Source: Burkholderia glumae LMG 2196 = ATCC 33617
GTDB lineage: Bacteria > Pseudomonadota > Gammaproteobacteria > Burkholderiales > Burkholderiaceae
NCBI RefSeq assembly: GCF_000960995.1
Contig: NZ_CP009434.1
Location: 1,240,001-1,304,000, forward strand
DNA: 64,000 nucleotides
Direction: 5' to 3'
Under the pieces are notes generated by a model. That model worked only from the letters and a program-made list of their open reading frames with translations. It ran no database searches and was not told the DNA's origin. Positions within the stretch are counted from its first letter, which is position 1. Every line of letters starts with the position of its first letter. Position numbers and translations under genes: made by a program. Below are positions 34,208-43,057 of this stretch, one piece after another.

Positions 34208-35047
34208 ATGCAAATCGAACTCGCCCAGATTCCGGTCGCCGACGGCAAGATCGCACCGAATCTGGCCCGCGTGACCGAGGTGATCCGCGCGCGGCGCGAC
34301 GGCACCGACCTGATCGTCTTCCCCGAGACCACGCTGACGGGCTTCCCGACGCGCGAGAGCGTGCGCGACGTGGCCGAGGCGCTCGACGGCCCGTCGGTCG
34401 CCGCGGTGCGCGAGGCGGCCCGCGCGGCCGGCGTGGGCGTGGCGGTGGGCTTCGCGGAGCGCGACGGCGGCCGCTTCTTCAACACCACGCTGCTGATCGA
34501 CGCGCATGGCGAGATCGCGCTGCGCTACCGGAAAACGCACCTCTGGGCGTCCGACGTCGGCGTGTTCGAGCCCGGCGATCGCTACGCCGTCTGCGAATTC
34601 AAGGGCATGACGGTGGGCCTCTTGATCTGCTACGACATCGAGTTCCCGGAGACTGCGCGCGCCATCGCCTCGCTCGGTGCCGACCTGCTGATCGTCACCA
34701 ACGGCAACATGGACCCGTTCGGCCCCGTGCATCGCCGCGCGATCGTCGCGCGCGCGATGGAGAACCAGATGTTCGCCGCGCTCGTGAACCGGATCGGCGA
34801 CGGCGACGACAACCTGACCTTCCCCGGCGAGTCGGCGCTGATCGGCCCCTCGGGCGACGTGCTGGGCGAGCTGCGCGGCGAGGACGCGGTGCTCTGCGTG
34901 AGGCTCGATCCGACGCTGCTGGCCGCGAGCCGCGAGCACTACAGCTATCTGCACGACGCGCGGGTGGGCCTCGTGCTGCACGACGATCCGCAGGACGCCG
35001 CGGCCGCGCCGTTCGACGGCCGCGGCCGCGTGATCCGCGCGCGCTGA
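34208..35047 (+). CDS. Carbon-nitrogen hydrolase (nitrilase superfamily amidase)
   Basis: 279 residues with the Glu-Lys-Cys triad: Glu in FPETTLTGFP near 40, Lys in RYRKTHLWASD near 113, and Cys in GLLICYDIEFPE near 144. Such enzymes hydrolyse amides, carbamoyl-amines or nitriles. Excellent ribosome-binding site (AGGAGG). It is followed after ~200 bases by a putrescine-importer-like permease, so an amidase acting on an imported amine derivative such as N-carbamoylputrescine is plausible but unproven. Confidence 0.9.
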   Translation: MQIELAQIPVADGKIAPNLARVTEVIRARRDGTDLIVFPETTLTGFPTRESVRDVAEALDGPSVAAVREAARAAGVGVAVGFAERDGGRFFNTTLLIDAHGEIALRYRKTHLWASDVGVFEPGDRYAVCEFKGMTVGLLICYDIEFPETARAIASLGADLLIVTNGNMDPFGPVHRRAIVARAMENQMFAALVNRIGDGDDNLTFPGESALIGPSGDVLGELRGEDAVLCVRLDPTLLAASREHYSYLHDARVGLVLHDDPQDAAAAPFDGRGRVIRAR

Positions 35048-35248
35048 GCGGATCGTCATTTCGTTTGCCGCTGGTTGTTTTTGCCGTTCGTTTTGCGCTG
35101 TCCGTTTTCGCCGTAACCACCCATGATCCCCATGCCGCCACCGCGGCGCCCCGGCGTGCCGACCGGCCACGCCGTCACGCGGTGCGGCGCCGTGCAACCT
35201 GGTGTTTTGCGTTCGGACGCGCCTGGCGCGTTCACTGGAGACCCGACC

Positions 35249-36604
35249 ATGACTCAATCCTCCCCGGCGCGGCTCGCGGCCGGCCACGAGCCGCACCTGA
35301 AGCGCGCGCTCGGTCTGCCGTCCGTGCTGCTGTTCGGCCTTGCCTACATGGCCCCGCTGATCGTCTACGGCACCTACGGCGTGCTGGCCGGCGCGAGCCA
35401 GGACACGGCCGCGCTCGCCTACCTGCTGGCGCTGATCGCGATCGTGTTTACCGCGCTCAGCTACGGCAAGCTCGCGCGGCTGTTCCCGGTGGCGGGCTCG
35501 GCCTACACCTATACGCGCAAGAGCTTCAACGCGCATCTGGGCTTCCTGGTCGGCTGGGCCACGCTGCTCGACTACTTCTTCCTGCCGATGGTGATCTGGC
35601 TGATCGGCGCGGCCTATCTGGGCGCGGCGTTCCCGTCGGTTCCGGCATGGATCTGGATCGTGGCGTTCATCGTGCTGACCAGCGCGCTGAACATCCTCGG
35701 CATCGAGCTGGCGACCCGCTTCAACATCGTGCTGATGCTGGTGCAGCTCGTGATCGTGGCGCTGTTCGTGGTGCTGTGCTGCCACTACGCGCTGGCCGCG
35801 GCGGGGCCGGGCGGGCTGGCCGCGGCGCAGCCGTTCTTCAACGCCAAGGTGCCGCTGTCGGCCACCATGGCCGGCGCCGCCATCGCCGCGTATTCGTACC
35901 TCGGCTTCGACGCCGTCTCGACCTTGACCGAGGAAACCGTCGAACCCGAGAAGACCATCCCGCGCGCGATCGTGCTGATCGCGCTGATCGGCGGCGCGAT
36001 CTTCGTGATCGCGGCCTATACGCTGCAGCTCGCGCATCCGGGCGCGGTATTCAAGGACCCCGATTCGGCCGCGTTCGAGATCGCCAAGAAAGTGGGCGGC
36101 GACGTGTTCGTGTCGGTGTTCCTCGCCGGGCTGATCCTCGCGCAGTTCGCCTCCGGCATCTCGGCGCAGGCCAGCGTCGGCCGGCTGCTCTATGCGATGG
36201 GCCGCGACGAGGTGCTGCCGCGCCGGATCTTCGGCTACGTGCACCCGCGCTTTCGCACGCCGGCGCTCAACATCGGGTTCGCCGGCATCGTCGGGCTGAT
36301 CGCGCTCAAGCTCGACGTGGCCACCTCCACCTCGTTCATCAACTTCGGCGCGTTCCTCGCGTTCACGGCCGTCAACCTCTGCGTGATGCGCCAGTACCTG
36401 GTCACGCCGCCGGCGCAGCGCCGCTTCGGGCCGGTCGGCGGGCTGCTGTTTCCGGCGCTCGGCGCGATCGCCGATGTCTGGCTGCTGCTGAGCCTCGAAA
36501 AATCGGCGCTCGTGCTCGGCGCGATCTGGTTCGTGCTCGGCCTGGCCTACCTCGGCTGGCTGACGCGCGGTTTTCGCCAGGCGCCGCCTGACATCGCGGT
36601 GTGA
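35249..36604 (+). CDS. APC-family permease, PuuP putrescine-importer-like
   Basis: Inner-membrane transporter of 451 residues with about 12 membrane helices. Blocks such as FGLAYMAPLIVYGTYGVLAG, FTALSYGKLARLFPVAGSAYTY, FLVGWATLLDYFFLPM, SYLGFDAVSTLTEETVEPEKTIPRAI and LLYAMGRDEVLPRRIFGYVHPRFRTPALN are close to E. coli PuuP. ATG 35249 was chosen because GGAG lies eight bases upstream and MTQSSPARLAAGHEPHLKRAL precedes the first helix. Read with the upstream amidase. A putrescine or related amine substrate is inferred from this similarity. Confidence 0.9.
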   Translation: MTQSSPARLAAGHEPHLKRALGLPSVLLFGLAYMAPLIVYGTYGVLAGASQDTAALAYLLALIAIVFTALSYGKLARLFPVAGSAYTYTRKSFNAHLGFLVGWATLLDYFFLPMVIWLIGAAYLGAAFPSVPAWIWIVAFIVLTSALNILGIELATRFNIVLMLVQLVIVALFVVLCCHYALAAAGPGGLAAAQPFFNAKVPLSATMAGAAIAAYSYLGFDAVSTLTEETVEPEKTIPRAIVLIALIGGAIFVIAAYTLQLAHPGAVFKDPDSAAFEIAKKVGGDVFVSVFLAGLILAQFASGISAQASVGRLLYAMGRDEVLPRRIFGYVHPRFRTPALNIGFAGIVGLIALKLDVATSTSFINFGAFLAFTAVNLCVMRQYLVTPPAQRRFGPVGGLLFPALGAIADVWLLLSLEKSALVLGAIWFVLGLAYLGWLTRGFRQAPPDIAV

Positions 36605-36605
36605 G

Positions 36606-36654
36606 GCATGCCGGCCCGGCGTGGCGGCGGTTCGCCGGGCCGCGGCCGGCATGC
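36606..36654 (+). terminator. Stem-loop after the permease gene
   Basis: Outer arms GCATGCCGGC/GCCGGCATGC with inner CCCGGCG/CGCCGGG pairs form a long GC-rich hairpin two bases past the stop codon. There is no T-run. Confidence 0.6.
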
Positions 36655-36938
36655 AGTTGCGACACCGCACGACGCATCCCGACGGCCGTCGGCGCGCGGC
36701 CCGTGGGCCAGCAATAGCCGCCTTTGACGCCGTTCGACGGCTGGCCGCCGCGGCGCTGCCGCCCGGAAACCGGCACCGAAGACCCGATTCGGAGCGCTCC
36801 CCAGCCCGCATTGGCGGCGCTCGACGCCATTTGCCGTAGGCGCCGGTGACGCGCCGTCGCCCAGCCCATGAGCTCGGGGCCCTCCCGGCCCGCGCCGGCC
36901 TCCGTCACCCGACACCCGCCCCCCGCACTCTCGAAAGC

Positions 36939-36953
36939 TGATCGATTCGATCA
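36939..36953. promoter_or_regulatory. Operator copy 1: TGATCGATTCGATCA
   Basis: A perfect 15-base palindrome (7-base arms, one central base). It is the most symmetrical of three copies upstream of the porin. Confidence 0.65.
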
Positions 36954-37043
36954 TTGCCGCCGTTCCTCGTGCGTTCCGGCGCGCTCGGCACGCCCGCAAC
37001 GCTAGCTTCCGACGCGTATGCGCAGCCGATCACGTTTCTTTTT

Positions 37044-37058
37044 TGATTGACTCGATCA
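37044..37058. promoter_or_regulatory. Operator copy 2: TGATTGACTCGATCA
   Basis: Same spacing and the same right arm as copy 1, with one change in the left arm. It lies in the AT-rich part of the region, where the promoter is expected. Confidence 0.62.
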
Positions 37059-37160
37059 AGTTTTCGGGTTTTCCCTTGGTTGAATTGCGCGTTTCGATCA
37101 AATAGGATGACGCGAACGATCAGCTGGGCGGCGGGAAGGCGCCGCTGATGCAACGGGATT

Positions 37161-37175
37161 GATCGAATCGGTCAA
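37161..37175. promoter_or_regulatory. Operator copy 3: TGATCGAATCGGTCA
   Basis: Same left arm as copy 1 and one change in the right arm. It lies 24 bases before the porin start, where a bound repressor would block transcription. Confidence 0.62.
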
Positions 37176-37198
37176 AAAGCCTGCCGGAGACGAAACAG

Positions 37199-38350
37199 AT
37201 GATGAGAAGCTCCACCGCCTTGCTTGGCTTGTTGGGCGTCGCCATGGGCGCGCACGCGCAAAGCAGTGTCACCCTCTACGGTTTGCTCGACACCTCGCTC
37301 GTCTACACGAACAACCAGAAAGGCGCCGGCAACTACCAGATGTCGAGCGGCGTCGAATCCGGCAGCCGCTGGGGCTTGAAGGGCGCGGAAGATCTCGGCG
37401 GCGGCTACGCGGCCATCTTCCAGCTCGAGAACGGCTTCAGCGGCACCGCGGGCACGCTGGGCCAGAACGGCCGCATGTTCGGCCGCGCCGCGTGGGTGGG
37501 CGCGGCCACGCCGTACGGCACGCTCACGCTGGGCCGCCAGAACGAACCGTCGGCGGACTTTCTCGGGCCGCTGGTGGCGTCGAACCAGTTCGCCGGCGGC
37601 ATCGGCGCGCATCCCGGCGACACCGACAACCTCTACGTCAACTCGCGTATCAGCAACAGCGTGAAGTTCTCGAGCCGCAGCTATCACGGCTTCCGCGCCG
37701 GTGCGCTGTTCAGCTTCGGCGGCACGGCGGGCGACTTCAACCGCAATCGCATCTGGAGCGTCGCGGCCGGCTACGACCAGGGCCCGCTCGCGCTGGGCGT
37801 GTCCTATATCGACACCTCTCGCCCGAACACGGCGCTGTGGGACGGCACCGCGGGTTCGCCCGCGATCTCGCCGAACAATTCGCCGATCTTCTCCGGCTAC
37901 ACCTCGGCACGCGCGCAGCGCGTGGCGTCGGTGGCCGGCAACTACAGGTTCGGCAAGGCCAGGTTCGGCCTCGCGTATTCGAACTCGCGTTTCGAGGATC
38001 TCGGCTCGGGTGCCGCCGCCGCGCCGGTCGCCGCCTACCGCAACGCCACGGTCGTGTTCGACAACGCCGAAGTCAGTTTCAGCTACCGGTTCACGCCCTC
38101 GGTGCTGCTCGGCGTGGCCTACGGCTACACCAACAGCCATGGCGCGGGCAACGCGCACTACCACCAGCTCAACATCGGTGGCGACTACCTGTTCTCGAAG
38201 CGCACCGACGTCTATCTCACGGCGGCATATCAGCACGCGAGCGGCACGGATTCGACCGGCAAGGCCGCCGTGGCCGCGCTCTGGCCGATCACGGCATCGA
38301 GCAATTCGCATCAGGTCGTCGCGGCATTGGGGCTGCGCCACAAGTTCTAG
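37199..38350 (+). CDS. Burkholderia-type outer-membrane porin (OmpC family)
   Basis: Trimeric general porin of 383 residues. It has a signal peptide cut at GAHAQ, then SSVTLYGLLDTSLVYTNNQ, the alternating beta-strand pattern throughout, GLKGAEDLGGGYAAIFQLENGF, and a closing strand VVAALGLRHKF ending in Phe, as outer-membrane porins do. It heads the catabolic cluster and would admit its charged sugar-acid substrate. GGAGA precedes the start; the second Met (37202) is also possible. Three palindromic sites upstream indicate tight regulation. Confidence 0.93.
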   Translation: MMRSSTALLGLLGVAMGAHAQSSVTLYGLLDTSLVYTNNQKGAGNYQMSSGVESGSRWGLKGAEDLGGGYAAIFQLENGFSGTAGTLGQNGRMFGRAAWVGAATPYGTLTLGRQNEPSADFLGPLVASNQFAGGIGAHPGDTDNLYVNSRISNSVKFSSRSYHGFRAGALFSFGGTAGDFNRNRIWSVAAGYDQGPLALGVSYIDTSRPNTALWDGTAGSPAISPNNSPIFSGYTSARAQRVASVAGNYRFGKARFGLAYSNSRFEDLGSGAAAAPVAAYRNATVVFDNAEVSFSYRFTPSVLLGVAYGYTNSHGAGNAHYHQLNIGGDYLFSKRTDVYLTAAYQHASGTDSTGKAAVAALWPITASSNSHQVVAALGLRHKF

Positions 38351-38474
38351 GGGCGTGGGCGCGGATTGAAAACCCGGCGGCGTTCGAGGCGGGCGCCGCC
38401 AACTGCGTCGCAGGCACGACGCTGCACCGCGCGTGCAGCAGAGCGCGGTGCGACGGCGACGAGGAGAGACGAGC

Positions 38475-39362
38475 ATGACAGTGAATTTCCGGGGCATCGT
38501 CCCCGCCCTCATCACCCCGATGAATGCCGACGAGGAGGTCGACGAAGCGGGCCTGCGCACCCTCGTCGAGCGCCTGATCGAAAAGGGCGTGCATGCGCTG
38601 TTCGTGCTCGGCACCAACGGCGAATTCATCGCGCTCTCGGAAGCCGAGAAGCTGCGCATCGCACGCATTGCCGTCGATCAGGCGCGCTCGCGCGTGCCCG
38701 TGATCGCCGGGACCGGCGCCTACGCCACGCGCGAGGTGATCGCCCTCAACACGAAGATGCAGGACGCGGGCGTGGATGCGGTCTCGGTCATCACGCCGTA
38801 CTTCAACGGTGCGACGCAAGCCGAACTCTTCAGGCATTACGAGCGCATCGCGCGCGCGACGCCGCTGCCCGTGATGCTCTACACGATTCCCGCCAAGGCC
38901 GGCATCACCTTGACCGTCGACACGGTGCGCCGCCTCGCCGAGATTCCGAACATTCGCGGCATCAAGGACAGCGGCGGCGACTTCGACCGCCTGCTGCAGC
39001 TCATCGGCCTGCGCCGCGATGATTTCGCCGTGTTCACCGGCACCGATTCGATGATCCTGTGGACCCTCATCGCGGGCGGCGACGGCGCCGTGGCCGCCAC
39101 CACGAACGCCGTGCCCGACGTCGTCATGTCGATCTGGAATCACTTCCAGGCCGGCGAGATCGAAGCCGCGCGGCGCGCCCAGGAGTCGCTGCGGGCCCTG
39201 CGCGACGCATTCGCGCTCGGCACCATGCCGGTCGTGCTCAAGACCGCCGCGGCGCTGCTCGGCATGCCGGCCGGTCCGGCACGCGCGCCGGCACAGGCGC
39301 TCGACGCCGCCACGCGCGAGAAGCTCGCCCAGGCGCTGGCGAGCTATCCGCGCGTCGCCTGA
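38475..39362 (+). CDS. DapA-family pyruvate aldolase/synthase
   Basis: Class I (Schiff-base) aldolase of 295 residues. The Lys is in IRGIKDSGGDF near 161, the Tyr in VMLYTIPAKAG near 133, and the GTNGEFIALSEAEK block near 46-59 binds the pyruvate carboxylate. Family members include DapA, NanA and several 2-keto-3-deoxy-sugar-acid aldolases. In this cluster, lacking lysine genes, cleavage of a 2-keto-3-deoxy acid to pyruvate plus an aldehyde is the likely reaction. Ribosome-binding site GAGGAGA. It is followed by an Fe-ADH that could reduce that aldehyde. Confidence 0.88.
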   Translation: MTVNFRGIVPALITPMNADEEVDEAGLRTLVERLIEKGVHALFVLGTNGEFIALSEAEKLRIARIAVDQARSRVPVIAGTGAYATREVIALNTKMQDAGVDAVSVITPYFNGATQAELFRHYERIARATPLPVMLYTIPAKAGITLTVDTVRRLAEIPNIRGIKDSGGDFDRLLQLIGLRRDDFAVFTGTDSMILWTLIAGGDGAVAATTNAVPDVVMSIWNHFQAGEIEAARRAQESLRALRDAFALGTMPVVLKTAAALLGMPAGPARAPAQALDAATREKLAQALASYPRVA

Positions 39363-39441
39363 GGCCGCCGTCGAAATCCGAGCGAAGCGCAATCCAAGCC
39401 CGGGCAGACGCCGCGGCGTCGCCCAAACCGAGACTCACGAC

Positions 39442-40611
39442 ATGAAGCCCGTTTATCACTTTCAGACCGTCAAGCACGTCGTGCATGGCGCCAACAGCCT
39501 CGACCAGCTGCCCGAGAAACTCTCGCTGCTCGACACGCCGGTGCGCCGCGTGGCGTTCATCACGCAGCCCGTGATGGAGAACAACGGCGTGGCCGCGCGC
39601 GTGATCGCGGCGCTCGAGGCGCAAGACGTCGAGGTGCTGCTCGTGCGCGACGTGCAGCCCGAGCCGACCATCGAAAACGTGGAGACGGTGTTTCGCGGCC
39701 AGATCGCGCCGTTCCAGCCCGACGCCGTGCTGTCGATCGGCGGCGGCAGCGTGCTCGACGCCGCGAAGCTGTTCGCCGTGCGCCTCACCAACGACCAGCC
39801 GCTGCGCGAATGGCTCGGCATCGACCTCATTAGGACGCCGGGCGTGCCGCTCATCCTGGTGCCGACCACCGCGGGCACCGGCTCCGAAGTCACGCCCAAC
39901 GCCATCGTCACGCTGCCCGACGAAGAGCTGAAGGTGGGCATCGTCAGCCGCCATCTGCTGCCGCAACTCGTGATTCTCGACGCGGCGCTCACGCTCGGGC
40001 TGCCCAAGCCGATCACCGCCGCCACCGGCATGGACGCGTTCATTCACGCGCTCGAATCGTATCTCTCGACCAAGGCGAACCCGGTCAGCGACATGTTCGC
40101 GATGGAGTCGATGCGCCTGATCGGCGCGAACCTCGTGGAAGCCTACCAGAACGGCCATTCCCTGCAGGCGCGCGAAGCCATGATGCTCGGCTCGATGTAC
40201 GGCGGCCTCGCGCTCACGGCGGCGGGCACGGCGGCCGTGCACGCGCTCGCGTATCCGCTCGGCGGCATGTTCAACATCACGCATGGCGTGGCCAATTCGA
40301 TGCTGCTGCCGCATGTGATGGCGTTCAATCTCGACGCCGTCGTCGGCCGTCTGGCCACCGTGGCGCACGCGCTGAACATCGCCAAACACGGCGACAGCGA
40401 GCAGGCCGCCGCCGAGCAGTTCCTCGCCCGCCTGCGCGAGTGGACGGCGGCGCTCGCGATCCCGCAGGATCTGCGCGAATTCGGCGTGTCGGAGGCGCAT
40501 CTCGACGCGCTTGCGGTGGCGGCCGCCAAGGTCAAGCGCCTGCTCGCCAACAACCCGAAGCCGCTGAGCCTCGACGACATCAAGTCGATCTACGCGCGCC
40601 TGCTGCCATGA
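39442..40611 (+). CDS. Iron-containing alcohol dehydrogenase
   Basis: Group III metal-dependent alcohol dehydrogenase of 389 residues. NAD-binding is by GGGSVLDAAK near 99-108, with PTTAGTGSEVT near 150. Metal ligands lie in TGMDAFIHALE (Asp, His) and in GVANSMLLPHVMAF and nearby His residues. It overlaps the next gene by ATGA, so aldehyde reduction and phosphorylation of the product are probably coupled. A role in reducing a four-carbon aldehyde acid to threonate or erythronate is inferred from the neighbouring kinase. Confidence 0.9.
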   Translation: MKPVYHFQTVKHVVHGANSLDQLPEKLSLLDTPVRRVAFITQPVMENNGVAARVIAALEAQDVEVLLVRDVQPEPTIENVETVFRGQIAPFQPDAVLSIGGGSVLDAAKLFAVRLTNDQPLREWLGIDLIRTPGVPLILVPTTAGTGSEVTPNAIVTLPDEELKVGIVSRHLLPQLVILDAALTLGLPKPITAATGMDAFIHALESYLSTKANPVSDMFAMESMRLIGANLVEAYQNGHSLQAREAMMLGSMYGGLALTAAGTAAVHALAYPLGGMFNITHGVANSMLLPHVMAFNLDAVVGRLATVAHALNIAKHGDSEQAAAEQFLARLREWTAALAIPQDLREFGVSEAHLDALAVAAAKVKRLLANNPKPLSLDDIKSIYARLLP

Positions 40612-42956
40612 GGACGCCGCGCCTGCTGATGCTCGGCGACGATCTCTCCGGCACCGCCGACTGCGCCGTGACGGGCACGCAGCGCGGGCTGGCGAGCCTG
40701 GTCTGCCTCGATGCGGCGCAGGCGCTCGCCGGCGCCGCCGCGGCCGCCGAAGCCGCCAGCGCGGACGTGCTCGCCATCGACACCGACTCGCGCCGAGCCT
40801 CGCCGGCCGAGGCGGGCCGCGCGAACGCCGAGGCGTGGCGCGCACACGCGGCGGGCCGGCGCGTCTACAAGAAGATCGATTCGACGCTGCGCGGCAACGT
40901 GGCCGCCGAAGTGGCCGCGCTCGCGGCGCACGCGGGCATGGCGATCGTCGCGCCCGCGCTGCCCGAAGCGGGGCGCACGGTGGTGGACGGCCGGCTGCTC
41001 GTGCGCGGCACGCCCGTGGAGGCCACCGAACTATGGCGCAACGAAGGCATCGAAGGCGGCGGCCAGATACCCGCGATGCTGGCCGGCGCCGGGCTGAACG
41101 TCGCGCATCTCGATATCGAGGCGGTGCGCGAAGGGGCGGCGGCCTTGCGTGCGCGGCTCGATGCGCAGCGTGCGAGGGGCGTGCATGCCGTGGTCTGCGA
41201 CAGCGAAACGGATCGCGATCTCGGCATCGTTGCGCAAGCCTCGGCCGAACTCGACGGCGTGTTCTGGGTCGGGTCGGCGGGTCTCGCGCGAACGCTGATC
41301 GCCGCGTTGCCCGGCGCCGACGAGGGTGCTCGTGCCGCGCAGCCGCATGCCCCCGCAACGGCCGGCCAGGCGCGCGATGCGCGCGGCGTGCTCGTCGTGG
41401 TCGGCAGCATGTCGAGCGTCTCGCACGCGCAGATCGAGGCGCTGCGTAGCGCGGCCGCCGAAGCCTTCGACTGTTTCAGCATCGATGTCGCCGCGCTGCT
41501 CGATCCCTCGAGCGCCGCTTCGCTCACGCTCGGCCGGCGCGTGTCGGACGCGTTGACGCGCGGGCGGCACGTGATCGTGGCGATGAATCAGGCCCAACGC
41601 GCGCATCCCGCCGTCGCCGCTCAACTCGCCGCCCAGCTCGCGGCGCGCCTCGCGCCCGCCGTCGCGCATGCGGGCGCGCTCGTCGCCACCGGGGGCGAAA
41701 CGGCGCGCGCGCTGCTCGCGGCCGTGGGCGTGCAGTCGCTGCGCGTGATCGAGGAACTCGAGCCTGGCGTGCCGCTGCTGGCCGCCACCGGGACGGCGCG
41801 CGTGCCGGCCGTCGCCACCAAGGCGGGCGGCTTCGGCGCGCCGGACACGCTCTATCGCGTGTGGCGACGGCTCGCCCACGCGCACCCCGACACCACCCGA
41901 TCCACCGAATCCTGCGCAAACCGCAAAATCAGCAACGAGGAAGCCATGACTTATCGTCCCGTAATCGGCATCACGATGGGCGATGCCGCCGGCGTGGGCC
42001 CGGAAATCATCATGAAGAGTCTCGCTCACCAGTCGGTGTACGAAGGCTGCCGCCCGCTCGTGATCGGCGACGCGAAACGTCTCGCCGACGCGGCCAGACG
42101 CGCCAATGTCGCGCTCGAAATGCGTTCGATCGCCACGCCCGCCGATGCCCGCTTTCAGTTCGGCGTGGTCGACTGCATCGACCTCGGCCTGATTCCCGAA
42201 GCGCTGCCTTACGGCCAGCTCTCGCCGGTGGCCGGCGACGCCGCTTACCAGTACCTCGCGCGCACCGTGGCGCTCACCTCGGCGGGCGAACTCGACGCGA
42301 TCTGCACCGCGCCGCTCAACAAGGAAGCGCTGCACGCGGGCGGCCACATCTTCCCCGGCCACACCGAAATGCTCGCGCACCTCACCGGCATTCCCGAAGT
42401 GTCGATGATGCTGGTGGCGCCCAAGCTGCGTGTGATTCACGTGACCACCCACATCGGCCTGCTCGATGCCATCCGCAAGATCGAGCCGGGCCTCGTGCAG
42501 CGCACGATCGAGCGCGCGCACGACACGCTGGTACGCGCGGGCATCGAAGCGCCTCGCATCGGCGTATGCGGGATCAACCCGCACGCCGGCGAAAACGGCC
42601 TGTTCGGCTATGGCGAGGAAGAGGAAAAGATCATGCCGGCCGTGGCCGTGCTGCGCGAGCGCGGCTGGAACGTGGAAGGCCCGCTGCCCGCCGACACGCT
42701 GTTCTTCCGCGCCGGACGCGGCGACTTCGACGTGGTGGTGGCGATGTATCACGACCAGGGCCACGGCCCCGTGAAGGTGATGGGCCTGGAAGCGGGCGTC
42801 AACGTCACGGTCGGCTTGCCCGTGATCCGCACCTCGGTCGATCACGGCACGGCGTTCGATATCGCGGGCCGGGGCGTCGCCGACGAACGCAGCATGCTCG
42901 AAGCGCTCAAGCAGGCAAAGGACCTGGCCACGCGCCGCGCCGTGCACGCCGCCTGA
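40608..42956 (+). CDS. Fused four-carbon-acid kinase (DUF1537) and PdxA2 dehydrogenase
   Basis: One open frame of 782 residues joins two enzymes. Residues 1-~425 are a DUF1537/OtnK-type four-carbon acid sugar kinase: LLMLGDDLSGTADCA at the start, KKIDSTLRGN, APALPEAGRT, WVGSAGLAR, VVVGSMSSVSHAQ, and the ATP-site ATGGETARALL. Residues ~447-782 are a PdxA2-type dehydrogenase: GITMGDAAGVGPEI, and metal-binding His in HTEMLAHL, VTTHIGL and MYHDQGHGPVKVMG. In D-threonate and erythronate catabolism these act in sequence: phosphorylation, then oxidation and decarboxylation to DHAP. The linker reads like former intergenic DNA, and an internal ribosome-binding site (GAGGAAGCC) precedes ATG 41946, so a separate PdxA2 is probably made as well. 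Start overlaps the Fe-ADH stop. Confidence 0.85.
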   Translation: MRTPRLLMLGDDLSGTADCAVTGTQRGLASLVCLDAAQALAGAAAAAEAASADVLAIDTDSRRASPAEAGRANAEAWRAHAAGRRVYKKIDSTLRGNVAAEVAALAAHAGMAIVAPALPEAGRTVVDGRLLVRGTPVEATELWRNEGIEGGGQIPAMLAGAGLNVAHLDIEAVREGAAALRARLDAQRARGVHAVVCDSETDRDLGIVAQASAELDGVFWVGSAGLARTLIAALPGADEGARAAQPHAPATAGQARDARGVLVVVGSMSSVSHAQIEALRSAAAEAFDCFSIDVAALLDPSSAASLTLGRRVSDALTRGRHVIVAMNQAQRAHPAVAAQLAAQLAARLAPAVAHAGALVATGGETARALLAAVGVQSLRVIEELEPGVPLLAATGTARVPAVATKAGGFGAPDTLYRVWRRLAHAHPDTTRSTESCANRKISNEEAMTYRPVIGITMGDAAGVGPEIIMKSLAHQSVYEGCRPLVIGDAKRLADAARRANVALEMRSIATPADARFQFGVVDCIDLGLIPEALPYGQLSPVAGDAAYQYLARTVALTSAGELDAICTAPLNKEALHAGGHIFPGHTEMLAHLTGIPEVSMMLVAPKLRVIHVTTHIGLLDAIRKIEPGLVQRTIERAHDTLVRAGIEAPRIGVCGINPHAGENGLFGYGEEEEKIMPAVAVLRERGWNVEGPLPADTLFFRAGRGDFDVVVAMYHDQGHGPVKVMGLEAGVNVTVGLPVIRTSVDHGTAFDIAGRGVADERSMLEALKQAKDLATRRAVHAA

Positions 42957-43057
42957 AGCCCGCGCGTCCGCATGCGCGCCGCAGACGGCGCGCGCGGGCG
43001 GAGCGTCCGCCCGGATTCGCACGCGCTTGTCGAGGTCACAACGATCGGAGACAGAAG

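Larger units (their letters stand above)
36605..37198. other. Regulatory intergenic region before the catabolic cluster
   Basis: No gene is supported. A stem-loop just after the permease (36606-36654) may end its transcript. The right half turns AT-richer and contains three 15-bp palindromic sites of one type plus a half-site (TCGATCA, 37094-37100). Confidence 0.6.

Noticed and set aside
41946..42956. True vitamin B6 PdxA
   Set aside because: Context with a DUF1537 kinase and sugar-catabolic genes fits the PdxA2 branch, and no pdxJ or ksgA neighbour is present.
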